A stretch of 49,590 bases of DNA from Clostridia bacterium (GTDB lineage Bacteria; Bacillota; Clostridia; Christensenellales; Aristaeellaceae), in contig JAFYQB010000145.1 in the NCBI GenBank assembly GCA_017547285.1, forward strand, positions 1-49,590, given 5' to 3'. Of the stretch, positions 41,277 to 49,460 are shown one piece after another (within the stretch, counting starts at the first letter, position 1; each line of letters begins with the position of its first letter). Made by a program: the position numbers and the translations under genes. A model generated the notes under the pieces. The model made no database searches and was not told where the DNA came from. It saw only the letters and a list, made by a program, of their open reading frames with translations.

Positions 41277-42065
41277 ATGAACAGTATCGGCAAAACCATT
41301 CAGTGCCTGCGCAAGGCCAAAGGCGTTACCCAGGAAAAGATGGCTCAGCAGATCGGCGTGAGCTTTCAGACGATCTCCAAATGGGAAAACGATGTAACGA
41401 TGCCGGATATTCTGCTGCTGCCTGTGATTGCCGATTATTTTGGCGTAAGCATTGATGAGCTGTTTCAGTACAAATGGAACGTTATGACCAGCCGTGAAAA
41501 GCTGGTGGGGTTTATGCTCAAGAACGGCATTATCAACCTGAATGTGCCGGATTTTGCAACAGGTAAAAAGCTGGACTATTATGTGAATACCGAACGCTTT
41601 ACCACCAATATGCAGCTGAACGCCATTGGCGAGGAATTTGCCGAATGTCTGATGGAGAATCATGTGGCGTTTGACGCAGTGGTGGGGCTAGCCTACCATG
41701 GCATCAGCTTTGCTGCCGCCACAGCCATGGCGCTGCAAAACAAATATGGCTGCACCACCCACTTCTGCTGCGACCGTCAGGAACCCGACAGCCGCGGCAG
41801 AACCATCTGCGGCTACACGCCGGAAGATGGCGACCGGATTGTGATCATTGATGATGTGATCCGCAAAGGACAGTCCATAGACAACCGCATTGCCAGACTG
41901 CGCGAAACGGCCAATGTGAAGATCGCGGCGATCATGGTGATTGCGGATGTCAAGAGCGACTTTGCAGGCCGGAAGCGTCTGGAAGAAAAATATCACACAA
42001 AGGTATACAGTCTGCTGACGGATGAGGACATTCAGTCAGCCATGAAAAAAGGCGCAAGGCCGTAA
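41277..42065 (+). CDS. XRE HTH - phosphoribosyltransferase fusion, copy 2 (intact PRPP loop)
   Basis: 262 residues with the same order as copy 1: HTH at about 5-62, dimer/linker region, then an OPRTase-like domain with LAYHGISFAAATAMALQ, FCCDRQEPDSRGRTICG and the PRPP loop VIIDDVIRKGQS (D192, D193, G198, S200). The loop equivalent to the catalytic flexible loop of OPRTase lacks the usual Lys, so PRPP or nucleotide sensing is more likely than catalysis. AGGAGG ribosome binding site and its own promoter. Regulatory target unknown; autoregulation is plausible because both copies have promoters in short upstream gaps. Confidence 0.87.
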   Translation: MNSIGKTIQCLRKAKGVTQEKMAQQIGVSFQTISKWENDVTMPDILLLPVIADYFGVSIDELFQYKWNVMTSREKLVGFMLKNGIINLNVPDFATGKKLDYYVNTERFTTNMQLNAIGEEFAECLMENHVAFDAVVGLAYHGISFAAATAMALQNKYGCTTHFCCDRQEPDSRGRTICGYTPEDGDRIVIIDDVIRKGQSIDNRIARLRETANVKIAAIMVIADVKSDFAGRKRLEEKYHTKVYSLLTDEDIQSAMKKGARP

Positions 42066-42106
42066 TACAGCGATGGCGTTCATGGGAATCTCCTCCTGTG
42101 CGACCA

Positions 42107-42150
42107 TAAAAAGACAGCCGTCCGGCAGGTGAATTGACGGACGGCTGTTG
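42107..42150 (-). terminator. Terminator of nitroreductase gene
   Basis: Stem ACAGCCGTCCG / CGGACGGCTGT around a 13-base loop; on the minus strand it is followed by CTTTTT. Confidence 0.85.
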
Positions 42151-42156
42151 ACTTTA

Positions 42157-42672
42157 TCAAAGATAGGTAACGGTTTCTTCCAGCGGTTTGCTCTGGTAAT
42201 GCAGCGGGTTGACTGGCGCATCTTCGGCAGGATAGCCCATGACCAGCAGCGCAACGGGAACCAGATGGTCGGGCAGTTCGAATTCGGTTTTGACGGCTTC
42301 GGGGATGAAGTACATCACCCACGTGCTGCCCACGCCCTGGTCCCACGCTTCCATCATCATGTGCGTGGCCACGATGCTGGCGTCCACCCAGCCGCTGTCC
42401 TGCCCGTCATACTTGCGCTTCCAGCTTTGTCTGCTGTCATAGCACACCAGCATACCCAGCGGAGCGTCAAAATGGCATTTGGTGCATTTGCGCATTTTGG
42501 CAAGCGCATCCTCGCTCTGCAGCACGAACACATGCTGAGGCTGAAAGTTGCAGGCTGTGGGCGCAGCCTGCCCGGCGCTCAGAATGCGCCTGATCACTTC
42601 GGCAGGCACCGGCCGGTTGGCAAAGGCGCGTACGGAGAAACGTTCTTTGGCCAGCGTCAGAAAGTCTTTCAT
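42157..42672 (-). CDS. Nitroreductase-family flavoprotein
   Basis: 171 residues, FMN-dependent nitroreductase fold: RFSVRAFANRPVP (FMN phosphate contact), AAPTACNFQPQHVFVL, and a C-terminal region VMGYPAEDAPVNP. Such enzymes reduce nitro groups, quinones or flavins with NAD(P)H; the physiological substrate is unknown. The start follows AGGAGG. Single-gene unit, with promoter at 42720-42749. Confidence 0.9.
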   Translation of the reverse strand: MKDFLTLAKERFSVRAFANRPVPAEVIRRILSAGQAAPTACNFQPQHVFVLQSEDALAKMRKCTKCHFDAPLGMLVCYDSRQSWKRKYDGQDSGWVDASIVATHMMMEAWDQGVGSTWVMYFIPEAVKTEFELPDHLVPVALLVMGYPAEDAPVNPLHYQSKPLEETVTYL

Positions 42673-42719
42673 AATAATGAGCCTCCTGGTTGCAGTCTTC
42701 TATTATGGCTGTATAATTC

Positions 42720-42749
42720 ATGATAGCATTGCGGCGGCAAAAGTGTCAA
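42720..42749 (-). promoter_or_regulatory. Promoter of nitroreductase gene
   Basis: Minus strand: TTGACA (42749-42744), 18-bp spacer, TATCAT (42725-42720) with TGC before it. Confidence 0.65.
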
Positions 42750-42817
42750 CCGGAGACTCCTTTTTCATGTACAGAGGATGGTTTCAAAAAAATTTGAAAT
42801 TATTTTCAAAAAAAGTG

Positions 42818-42849
42818 TTGACATTCGGACCGGGATGATGTATTATAAT
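42818..42849 (+). promoter_or_regulatory. Promoter of tRNA-fMet/tRNA-Met
   Basis: TTGACA (42818-42823), 17-bp spacer, TATTAT (42841-42846); an overlapping TATAAT at 42844-42849 has a 20-bp spacer. Confidence 0.8.
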
Positions 42850-42875
42850 CAACGTCGCGTGAGCGACCAAAGCAT

Positions 42876-42952
<77 letters not shown>

Positions 42953-42956
42953 TCAT

Positions 42957-43033
42957 GGCGGCGTAGCTCAGCTGGCTAGAGCATTCGGTTCATACCCGGA
43001 GTGTCATTGGTTCGAATCCGATCGCCGCTACCA
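42957..43033 (+). tRNA. Elongator tRNA-Met(CAU)
   Basis: 77 nt, CCA encoded; GGCGGCG acceptor, GCTC/GAGC D arm, anticodon CAT, T arm GGTTCGAATCC. It lacks the initiator features. A tRNA-Ile2 with modified CAU anticodon is the alternative, but the overall sequence looks like Clostridial elongator Met. Confidence 0.92.
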
Positions 43034-43035
43034 TC

Positions 43036-43073
43036 AAGAACACCTTGAGAAATCAAGGTGTTCTTCTTTTTTA
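43036..43073 (+). terminator. Terminator of tRNA-Met operon
   Basis: 12-bp stem AAGAACACCTTG / CAAGGTGTTCTT, 6-base loop, T-rich tail. Confidence 0.93.
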
Positions 43074-43081
43074 TCATTGCA

Positions 43082-43113
43082 GAAAGGCGGCAGAAAAATC
43101 TGCCGCCTTTTGC
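43082..43113. terminator. Terminator of YdcF-like gene (possibly bidirectional)
   Basis: 12-bp stem AAAGGCGGCAGA / TCTGCCGCCTTT with a 4-base A loop, T residues on both sides. Confidence 0.8.
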
Positions 43114-43134
43114 TGGAATTGCGAAAATCACATG

Positions 43135-43674
43135 CTATTTATTCTTGTGTCTGGATTCCATTCTGGATACGATACCGGCTGCGATTTCCTGATCGGACAT
43201 GCCGCTTTCGCGGATTTTTTGCAGTTCGGCAGCGATTCGCTGCTCCTGAGCGTACATTTGATCGCGGTACGGCCCCTCCGGGGTGACGGCGCCAACACCA
43301 TAAGCGTTCAGACCGGCACGGCGGCAGTCATCCAAAGCGCGTTCCACGTGATAATCGCTGGTGACCAGTGCAACCCGCTTTCCTTCGCCAAGCAGCTTCA
43401 GCGCGTTTTGGATGTTTTCAATGGTAATGCGGGAACGGTCCTCCAGGTGGATCACAGACTGCGGTACGCCGCGGGCGATGAGCAGGTCGCGCATGACCTC
43501 GGCCTCCGTGTGGGTGTGTCCCGGCGTCAGACCGCCGCAGGGCATGATCATGGGTGCCTGTGTTTCTTTCCAGTGCTCAACAGCGCAGTCAATTCTGCGT
43601 ACCTGGTCTTCAGAGGGGCTTTCGTCCGGTTCAAGTCGATGACCCAGAATCAAAATGGCGTCAATACGTTCCAT
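43135..43674 (-). CDS. YdcF/DUF218-family protein
   Basis: 179 residues: ILILGHRL at the start, MPCGG, TEAEVMRDLLIARGVP, EDRSRITIENI and VTSDYHVERA are the recurring segments of DUF218 (YdcF, SanA, ElyC). Unlike SanA/ElyC there is no membrane segment, so this is a soluble member, closer to YdcF, which binds S-adenosylmethionine in vitro in E. coli. Role unknown. AGGTGA precedes the ATG; own promoter, single-gene unit. Confidence 0.87.
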   Translation of the reverse strand: MERIDAILILGHRLEPDESPSEDQVRRIDCAVEHWKETQAPMIMPCGGLTPGHTHTEAEVMRDLLIARGVPQSVIHLEDRSRITIENIQNALKLLGEGKRVALVTSDYHVERALDDCRRAGLNAYGVGAVTPEGPYRDQMYAQEQRIAAELQKIRESGMSDQEIAAGIVSRMESRHKNK

Positions 43675-43721
43675 ATTTTCACCTCGATGTGTTTTTTTGA
43701 GAACGGTCTCCTTTGTTTTTG

Positions 43722-43750
43722 ATTATAAAACGAAAATGTTGTTCTTGCAA
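43722..43750 (-). promoter_or_regulatory. Promoter of YdcF-like gene
   Basis: Minus strand: TTGCAA (43750-43745), 17-bp spacer, TATAAT (43727-43722). The leader contains the near-palindrome GAGACCGTTCTC (43700-43711). Confidence 0.8.
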
Positions 43751-43819
43751 GCAGCAAAGGCGTTTTTATCGCCCGCATGATTTATTCAAGAAAATTTGTC
43801 CAGTTTGACAAAATAACTA

Positions 43820-43848
43820 TTGCATTTTTACATATATATAGATATAAT
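43820..43848 (+). promoter_or_regulatory. Promoter of importer operon 2
   Basis: TTGCAT (43820-43825), 17-bp spacer, TATAAT (43843-43848). A perfect TTGACA at 43805-43810 has no -10 at good spacing. ATAACTAT (43813-43820) and ATAGTTAT (43850-43857) flank it as an inverted repeat. Confidence 0.7.
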
Positions 43849-43912
43849 TATAGTTATCAAAAAAGAACAAAAAAAAAGCGAAGTAAGAAAAAGAAGAAAC
43901 GGAGTGAGTACT

Positions 43913-44872
43913 GTGAGCGCCGCGACCCCCGCAGTAACCAGGAAACGGAAAACCCTGAAGGAATTTATCATCTCCAAAAGAATCCACAGGAACTGGCAGC
44001 TCTACCTGATGCTGATCCCGGTGGTGGCTTTCTTTGCCATCTTCTGTTATGGTCCCATGTACGGCATCACGCTGGCATTCAAGGACTACAAGGTGCTCAA
44101 GGGCATCATGAACAGCCCCTGGTGCGACCCGTGGTTCAAGTACTTCCAGCAGTTCTTTGAGTCTCCCTACTTCAGCCGCGTGCTCGGCAACACCGTTTAT
44201 CTGAGCCTGCTTTCTCTGGTGCTGGGCTTCCCCATGCCCATCCTGCTGGCGCTCAGCCTGAACGAAGTCAAGTCCATCAAATACAAGAAGTTCGTTCAGA
44301 ACGTTACTTATGCTCCTCACTTCCTGTCCATTCTGGTTCTGGTTGGTATCATCAAGTCCTTCACCAACTCCGATTACGGCATTGTGAACCTGATCATCAA
44401 ACGAATGGGCGGCGAGCCGTACAACTGGATGCAGAAGGCTTCGCTGTTCCGCGGACTGTATGTTGGCTCCGGCATCTGGCAGAACGTCGGCTGGGACTCC
44501 ATCATCTACATTGCCGCTCTGGCCGGTATCGACCCCGCCCTGCATGAAGCCGCGATGATCGACGGCGCCAACCGCGTGCAGCGCGTGTGGCACATCAACA
44601 TTCCCGGCATTATGCCCACCATGGTTATTCTGCTGATCCTGAACTCCGGCCACATCATGAACGTTGGCTTTGAAAAGGTGTTCCTGATGCAGAACGACCT
44701 CAACCTTTCCGTTTCGGACGTTATTTCCACATACTCGTACCGAATCGGTCTGGAATCGGCTCAGTACAGCCTGTCCACCGCTATCAGCCTGTTCAACTCG
44801 CTGGTCAACTGCTTCCTGCTGGTGATCGTAAACACGATCAGCCGCAAGGTAAGCGAGACCAGCCTGTGGTAA
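43913..44872 (+). CDS. Sugar ABC importer permease (LplB/YteP-like), system 2
   Basis: 319 residues, six predicted spans, EAA loop HEAAMIDGANRVQRVWHINIPG (E212). NWQLYLMLIPVVAFFAIFCYGPMYG is typical of the LplB/YteP group that imports complex oligosaccharides. The GTG at 43913 is chosen because GGAGTGAG lies 5-6 bases upstream and the protein then begins with a short polar tail. The frame extends upstream through AT-rich promoter DNA, which is not coding. First gene of a three-gene importer operon without an ATPase. Confidence 0.92.
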   Translation: MSAATPAVTRKRKTLKEFIISKRIHRNWQLYLMLIPVVAFFAIFCYGPMYGITLAFKDYKVLKGIMNSPWCDPWFKYFQQFFESPYFSRVLGNTVYLSLLSLVLGFPMPILLALSLNEVKSIKYKKFVQNVTYAPHFLSILVLVGIIKSFTNSDYGIVNLIIKRMGGEPYNWMQKASLFRGLYVGSGIWQNVGWDSIIYIAALAGIDPALHEAAMIDGANRVQRVWHINIPGIMPTMVILLILNSGHIMNVGFEKVFLMQNDLNLSVSDVISTYSYRIGLESAQYSLSTAISLFNSLVNCFLLVIVNTISRKVSETSLW

Positions 44873-44890
44873 GAGAAAGGGGCGTTGAAA

Positions 44891-45823
44891 ATGGAAAATA
44901 CCCAGAAAACGATCCCTGTGAACAAGGTGAACAAAAACAGCCGTCTCACCAAGGGCGATGTCATTTTTGAAATCGTCAACTGCATCTTCCTTGGCATCAT
45001 ATCCGCGATCATCCTTTATCCGCTGATTTACGTGATCAGCGCCTCCATCAGCGATCCCATGTCCGTTACCAGCGGCAAGATGATCCTGTGGCCGGTGGAT
45101 CTGACGCTGGACAACTACCTGGAAGTTTTCAAGAACGATAACATCATGCGCGGCTACCGCAACTCGCTGATCATCATGTTCGGCGGTACTTCCCTGAATA
45201 TTGTCATGACCGTTCTGGCAGCCTTCCCCATGACCCGCAAGGATCTGTGGGGCCGCAACGTGATCATGAAGCTGATGACCTTCTGCATGTTCTTCGGCGG
45301 CGGTCTGATCCCCACCTATCTGATGGTCGGTAAGACGCTGGGCCTGATGAACAACTGGCTGGCTCTGATCCTGCCGGGCGCTATTTCGGTCTACAACATG
45401 ATCATCATGCGTACGTTCTTTATGACCTCCATTCCCTACGAGTTGCATGAAGCTGCGGATATTGACGGCTGTTCTCCCTTTATGACGCTGATCAAGATCA
45501 TCCTGCCGCTCTCCGGCCCCATTCTGGCGGTTATGGCGCTGTACTACGGCGTAGGCCACTGGAACAGCTACTTCAGCGCTCTGCTCTACATCAACAAGGA
45601 ACCCCTGCAGCCCCTGCAGCTGTACCTGCGCAAGGTGCTGACGGCGAACAACACCCAGTCTCTGATGGAAATGGGCGCCGACGAAGTGGCGCGCGCCGCC
45701 ATGCGCGCCGAGACCATCAAGTACTCGGTCATCGTTGTTTCTTCCATTCCCATGCTCATCATCTATCCCTTCGTTCAGAAGTTCTTTGTCAAGGGCGTCA
45801 TGATCGGCGCCGTCAAGGGTTGA
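44891..45823 (+). CDS. Sugar ABC importer permease (LplC/YtcP-like), system 2
   Basis: 310 residues, six predicted spans, EAA loop HEAADIDGCSPFMTLIKIILP (E187), C-terminus VQKFFVKGVMIGAVKG characteristic of LplC/YtcP permeases. The ATG at 44891 follows AAAGGGG; a TTG six bases earlier is possible. 18 bp behind the partner permease. Confidence 0.94.
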   Translation: MENTQKTIPVNKVNKNSRLTKGDVIFEIVNCIFLGIISAIILYPLIYVISASISDPMSVTSGKMILWPVDLTLDNYLEVFKNDNIMRGYRNSLIIMFGGTSLNIVMTVLAAFPMTRKDLWGRNVIMKLMTFCMFFGGGLIPTYLMVGKTLGLMNNWLALILPGAISVYNMIIMRTFFMTSIPYELHEAADIDGCSPFMTLIKIILPLSGPILAVMALYYGVGHWNSYFSALLYINKEPLQPLQLYLRKVLTANNTQSLMEMGADEVARAAMRAETIKYSVIVVSSIPMLIIYPFVQKFFVKGVMIGAVKG

Positions 45824-45873
45824 TTCTAACCGCTCGGAAATGCGGTAGATAATAAAATCAAGGAGGACATCCC

Positions 45874-47466
45874 ATGAAGAAACTGTTGGCTCTCATCCTG
45901 GCTGTGCTGATGGTCACTTCCGGCGCCATGGCCGCCGTGAATCCCGAAGGCATGCCCATCGTAACCGAACCCCTCACCCTGACCGTTGCTGTCAGCCAGA
46001 CCCCCATCCAGGGCGACTTCAACGAAATGGTCATCCTCAAGAACTTTGAGGAAACTTCCGGCATCGACATGGAATTCCAGTGCATCCCCTCTTCCGACCG
46101 CAAGCAGCAGCTGAGCCTGATGCTGGCCTCCGGCGAAGTACCCGACATCCTCATGAAAATGAGCGTGTCCTCTACTGACCAGGCCAAGTACGCTGATGAA
46201 GGCATGTTCGTAGCTCTGACCGATTACGCCGAGCTCATGCCCAACCTGATGCGCTACTTCGAAGAGTTCCCCACCGCTAAGGACGCTGTGACCATGCCCG
46301 ACGGCAAGGTTTACGCTGCTCCCTACATCCTGACCGGCGACGCCATCCGCGTTGGCTCCAAGCTGTGGTTCAACACCGACGTGCTGGCCAAGCTGGGTCT
46401 GGAAGTGCCCACCACTCTGGATGAGTTCTACAATTATCTGGTAGCCTGCAAGGGCCTGGATTACAACGAAAACGGCGAAGCCGATGAAATCCCCCTGACC
46501 TCTGCTTCCATCGACGAAATCGAAACCCTGCTCACCGGTTCCTTCGGCTGGATGAACCGCGGCAGCTCTCACCGTGACGTATACGTGGATGCCGAAGGCA
46601 AGCTGCAGTACGCCTACTCCGCTGATATCTATCGCGAGACCCTCAAGTACATCAACAAGCTGTACACCGAGAAGCTCATCGACCAGGATATCTTCACCAT
46701 GGACTATGCTCAGGAAATCGCCAAGTGCTCCACCGGCCGCGCCCTGACCTACATCATGGTTAACAACAGCCCCGTTTCCAACTCTCCCTATGAGCAGTAC
46801 ACCCTGGGCATCAAGGAGCCCTTCACCGGCTACAACGGCGAAAAGATGTGGACCAACTACTCCATGCCCGCCTCCACCTCCGGCCAGTTCCTGATCACCT
46901 ACAAGTGCGCTGAGAAGGGCGAAGACGCCGTGAAGGCCGCTGTTCGCTGGATGGACCACTGGTACAGCGATGAAGGCATCATCAACTACTTCATGGGTAT
47001 CGAAGGCGTTACCTACGAAAAGGACGAAACCGCTCCTGGCGGCCTGAAGCTGACCGACATGGTTCTCAACAGCCCCGACGGCCGTACCTTCGAGCAGGTT
47101 CTGGCTGAGTACGTACCGTGGGCCGGCGGCTCCAACCCCTCCGTTGCTTCCAACGAGTACTTCAAGGGCGGCGAAACCTGGCCCGTATGTCTGGAAGCTG
47201 TTGCCGGTCTGCGCAACTACTTCCCCGAAGAAGTTTGGGCTTCCTTCTCTCGCTACTACACCACCGAAGAAGCTACCGAACTGTCTGCCATCAAGACCGA
47301 GCAGGAACAGTACTGGAAGGAATGGCGCGCTTACTTCATCACCGGTCAGAAGGACATCAACGACGACGCCACCTGGGCTGAGTACGTGAAGGGCTACGCC
47401 GGCGTGAAGAATGACCGCTACATGGAAATCTACACCAAGGCTTTCGAGGCTCACACTGCCAAGTAA
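45874..47466 (+). CDS. Sugar ABC importer solute-binding protein (LplA-like), system 2
   Basis: 530 residues, the large type of binding protein that goes with LplB/LplC permeases. Signal sequence 1-20, cut after AMA (no lipobox Cys). Body segments include ASGEVPDILMKMS, DGKVYAAPYILTGDA and NTDVLAKLGLEVPTTLDEFYNYL. It has many aromatic residues for sugar binding. AGGAGG ribosome binding site. The lack of a lipid anchor in a presumed Gram-positive-type cell is odd; the uncut signal or another surface partner may hold it. Confidence 0.92.
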   Translation: MKKLLALILAVLMVTSGAMAAVNPEGMPIVTEPLTLTVAVSQTPIQGDFNEMVILKNFEETSGIDMEFQCIPSSDRKQQLSLMLASGEVPDILMKMSVSSTDQAKYADEGMFVALTDYAELMPNLMRYFEEFPTAKDAVTMPDGKVYAAPYILTGDAIRVGSKLWFNTDVLAKLGLEVPTTLDEFYNYLVACKGLDYNENGEADEIPLTSASIDEIETLLTGSFGWMNRGSSHRDVYVDAEGKLQYAYSADIYRETLKYINKLYTEKLIDQDIFTMDYAQEIAKCSTGRALTYIMVNNSPVSNSPYEQYTLGIKEPFTGYNGEKMWTNYSMPASTSGQFLITYKCAEKGEDAVKAAVRWMDHWYSDEGIINYFMGIEGVTYEKDETAPGGLKLTDMVLNSPDGRTFEQVLAEYVPWAGGSNPSVASNEYFKGGETWPVCLEAVAGLRNYFPEEVWASFSRYYTTEEATELSAIKTEQEQYWKEWRAYFITGQKDINDDATWAEYVKGYAGVKNDRYMEIYTKAFEAHTAK

Positions 47467-47540
47467 GTTCAAATGATCTCATGTTTCCGTCGGAACAGGG
47501 GCTGAGGGATGTCCTCATCCCCCGGTTCCCCGGGTAAAAA

Positions 47541-47575
47541 TGGGGCCCGACGGATTGATCCGTTGGGCCTTTTGC
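47541..47575 (+). terminator. Hairpin after binding-protein gene 2
   Basis: Stem GGCCCGACGGAT / ATCCGTTGGGCC (one G-T pair) with a 2-base gap and TTTT. Probably a partial terminator, since the next two genes lack a clear promoter. Confidence 0.75.
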
Positions 47576-47603
47576 AAGCATCCAGATAAAGGAGAAAATG
47601 CAT

Positions 47604-48428
47604 ATGAATGTAGGTATTATCATTGGCCATGCCGCTCAGGGCATGCGTGACAGCTTTGCCAACGCTGCTGCTCAGGGCTTCCATCATTGTCAGCTGGTCA
47701 GCTGGCATCCCGAACTGTGGACGGATGAAAGCGCTGAAGAAATCAAGGCGCTCAGCGCTGAATTCGGCGTTGAAATTACCGCTTTCTGGTGCGGCTGGGA
47801 AGGCCCCAAGCGCTGGAACTTTACCGAAGGTCCCGAAACCCTGGGTATTGTGCCCGTGGCATACCGCGCTGCGCGTGTGAAGAACCTGCTGGACGGCGCT
47901 GCCTACGCCCGTAAGATTGGCGTGAAGGATGTTGTGACCCACATGGGCTTCATCCCCGAAAACATGAGCGATCCCAACTATCCCGGCGTGCTGGCTGCGG
48001 TGAAGGTGATTGCGCAGGAACTGAAAAAGAACGAGCAGAACCTGCTGTTTGAAACCGGTCAGGAAACCCCCGTGGTGCTGCTGCGCCTGTTTGAGGAAAT
48101 CAACACCGGCAACCTGTTCATCAACCTGGATCCCGCCAACCTGATGATGTACGGCAAGGCCAATCCTGTGGACGCTCTGGATGTGTTCGGCGATTACGTG
48201 CGCGGCGTTCATGCCAAGGACGGTCTGTATCCCACCAATGGCCGCGAACTGGGCCATGAGGTAAAGGTGGGCGAGGGCAAGGCCAACTTCCCCGCTCTGC
48301 TGAAGGGCCTGAAGGAGCACGGCTTCGACGGCAGCCTGACCATCGAGCGTGAGATCCACGGCGAACAGCAGCTCATCGATATCCGCGAAACCCAGACCTA
48401 TCTGCAGGGCCTGATCGACCAGCTGTAA
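47604..48428 (+). CDS. Sugar phosphate isomerase/epimerase TIM barrel
   Basis: 274 residues, xylose-isomerase-like barrel: HHCQLVSWHPELW, VVTHMGFIPEN, LLFETGQET (Glu), NLDPANLMMYG (Asp), GVHAKDG (His) and TIEREIHGE (last Glu) form the usual divalent-metal site. The ATG at 47604 has AAAGGAG at a 9-base distance; the ATG at 47598 is too close. Paired with the next dehydrogenase gene, as in inositol- and unusual-sugar catabolism. Substrate unknown. Confidence 0.9.
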   Translation: MNVGIIIGHAAQGMRDSFANAAAQGFHHCQLVSWHPELWTDESAEEIKALSAEFGVEITAFWCGWEGPKRWNFTEGPETLGIVPVAYRAARVKNLLDGAAYARKIGVKDVVTHMGFIPENMSDPNYPGVLAAVKVIAQELKKNEQNLLFETGQETPVVLLRLFEEINTGNLFINLDPANLMMYGKANPVDALDVFGDYVRGVHAKDGLYPTNGRELGHEVKVGEGKANFPALLKGLKEHGFDGSLTIEREIHGEQQLIDIRETQTYLQGLIDQL

Positions 48429-48456
48429 TTCCAAATCAACAGAAAAGGTGATTCGT

Positions 48457-49410
48457 ATGCTGAAAGTTGCAATGCTGGGTATGGGCGGCATCAGCGGTTC
48501 TCACCGCAACGCCTGGAAACAGTTTGAAGACGCCAAGGTCATCGCCTGCTGCGATATCCGCCCTGAAAAGGCAGACGCTGCTGCCGAAGACATGGGTTGT
48601 AAAGCTTACTATTGCTATGAAGATATGGCTGCCAATGAGCAGTTCGATATTCTGGACATCTGTCTGCCCACCTATCTGCACGCGGAATACGCCATCAAGG
48701 CGCTGAATGCGGGCGTGCACGTGATCTGCGAAAAGCCCATTTCCCTCAAAATTGAGGATGTGGACCGCGTTTACGGCGCTGCCAAGGCCAACGGCAAGAA
48801 CGTGATGATCGCGCAGGTCGTGCGTTTCTGGCGCGAATTCCTGGTGCTGAAGGAAGCCTTTGATACCGGCAAGTACGGCAAGCTGCTCAGCGGCCGCATG
48901 ACCCGTCTGGGCAATACCCCCAAGGCCAGCTGGGACGGCTGGATGCGCGACCCTGAACGCAGCGGCATGGTGCCCTTTGATCTGCACATCCATGATCTGG
49001 ACTTTATCATTTACACCTTCGGCAAGCCCGAAAAGATGACCCGTTTCCGCGCCGGTACGCCCACGCAGGACTATTTTGAGGCCATCTACCAGTATCCCGA
49101 TTTCTTCATCTCTGCTGAGGCTGCCTGGTATGACTGCGGTTACCGCTTCCAGAGCGCTTTCCGCTTCCAGTTTGAGCAGGCTGTGCTGGAGTTCAAGGAC
49201 GGCAAGCTGACCATCTTCAAGCAGGACGGCGAGACCATCGGTTTGGATGACCAGAAGCCTGAGGACGGCGACGGCTACGTGCCCAAGACCAACGCATACT
49301 TTGAAGAAATCCGCTACTTTGTGGATTGCGTCAAGGCTGGCGTGCCCTGCGACAAGGTCAAGCCTGAGGAACTCAAGCTGGTTCTGGAACTGATCGAGCA
49401 GCTGCAGTAA
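48457..49410 (+). CDS. Gfo/Idh/MocA-family sugar dehydrogenase
   Basis: 317 residues. N-terminal Rossmann fold VAMLGMGGISGSHRNAW, the family EKP motif at 92-94 (CEKPIS, the Lys is catalytic), then a beta-sheet domain with DLHIHDLDFIIYTFG (His proton donor region). Uses NAD(P) to oxidise or reduce a sugar or inositol hydroxyl. AAAGGTG precedes the ATG. Follows the isomerase by 28 bp; together with the importer it forms a sugar uptake and conversion unit. Substrate unknown. Confidence 0.93.
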   Translation: MLKVAMLGMGGISGSHRNAWKQFEDAKVIACCDIRPEKADAAAEDMGCKAYYCYEDMAANEQFDILDICLPTYLHAEYAIKALNAGVHVICEKPISLKIEDVDRVYGAAKANGKNVMIAQVVRFWREFLVLKEAFDTGKYGKLLSGRMTRLGNTPKASWDGWMRDPERSGMVPFDLHIHDLDFIIYTFGKPEKMTRFRAGTPTQDYFEAIYQYPDFFISAEAAWYDCGYRFQSAFRFQFEQAVLEFKDGKLTIFKQDGETIGLDDQKPEDGDGYVPKTNAYFEEIRYFVDCVKAGVPCDKVKPEELKLVLELIEQLQ

Positions 49411-49432
49411 AAACCACATCGTTCAATACACG

Positions 49433-49460
49433 AAAAAGGCCGCGGTAAGCGGCCTTTCAG
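49433..49460 (+). terminator. Terminator of importer/dehydrogenase operon
   Basis: Stem AAAGGCCGC / GCGGCCTTT with a 5-base loop and a short pyrimidine tail. Confidence 0.8.
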
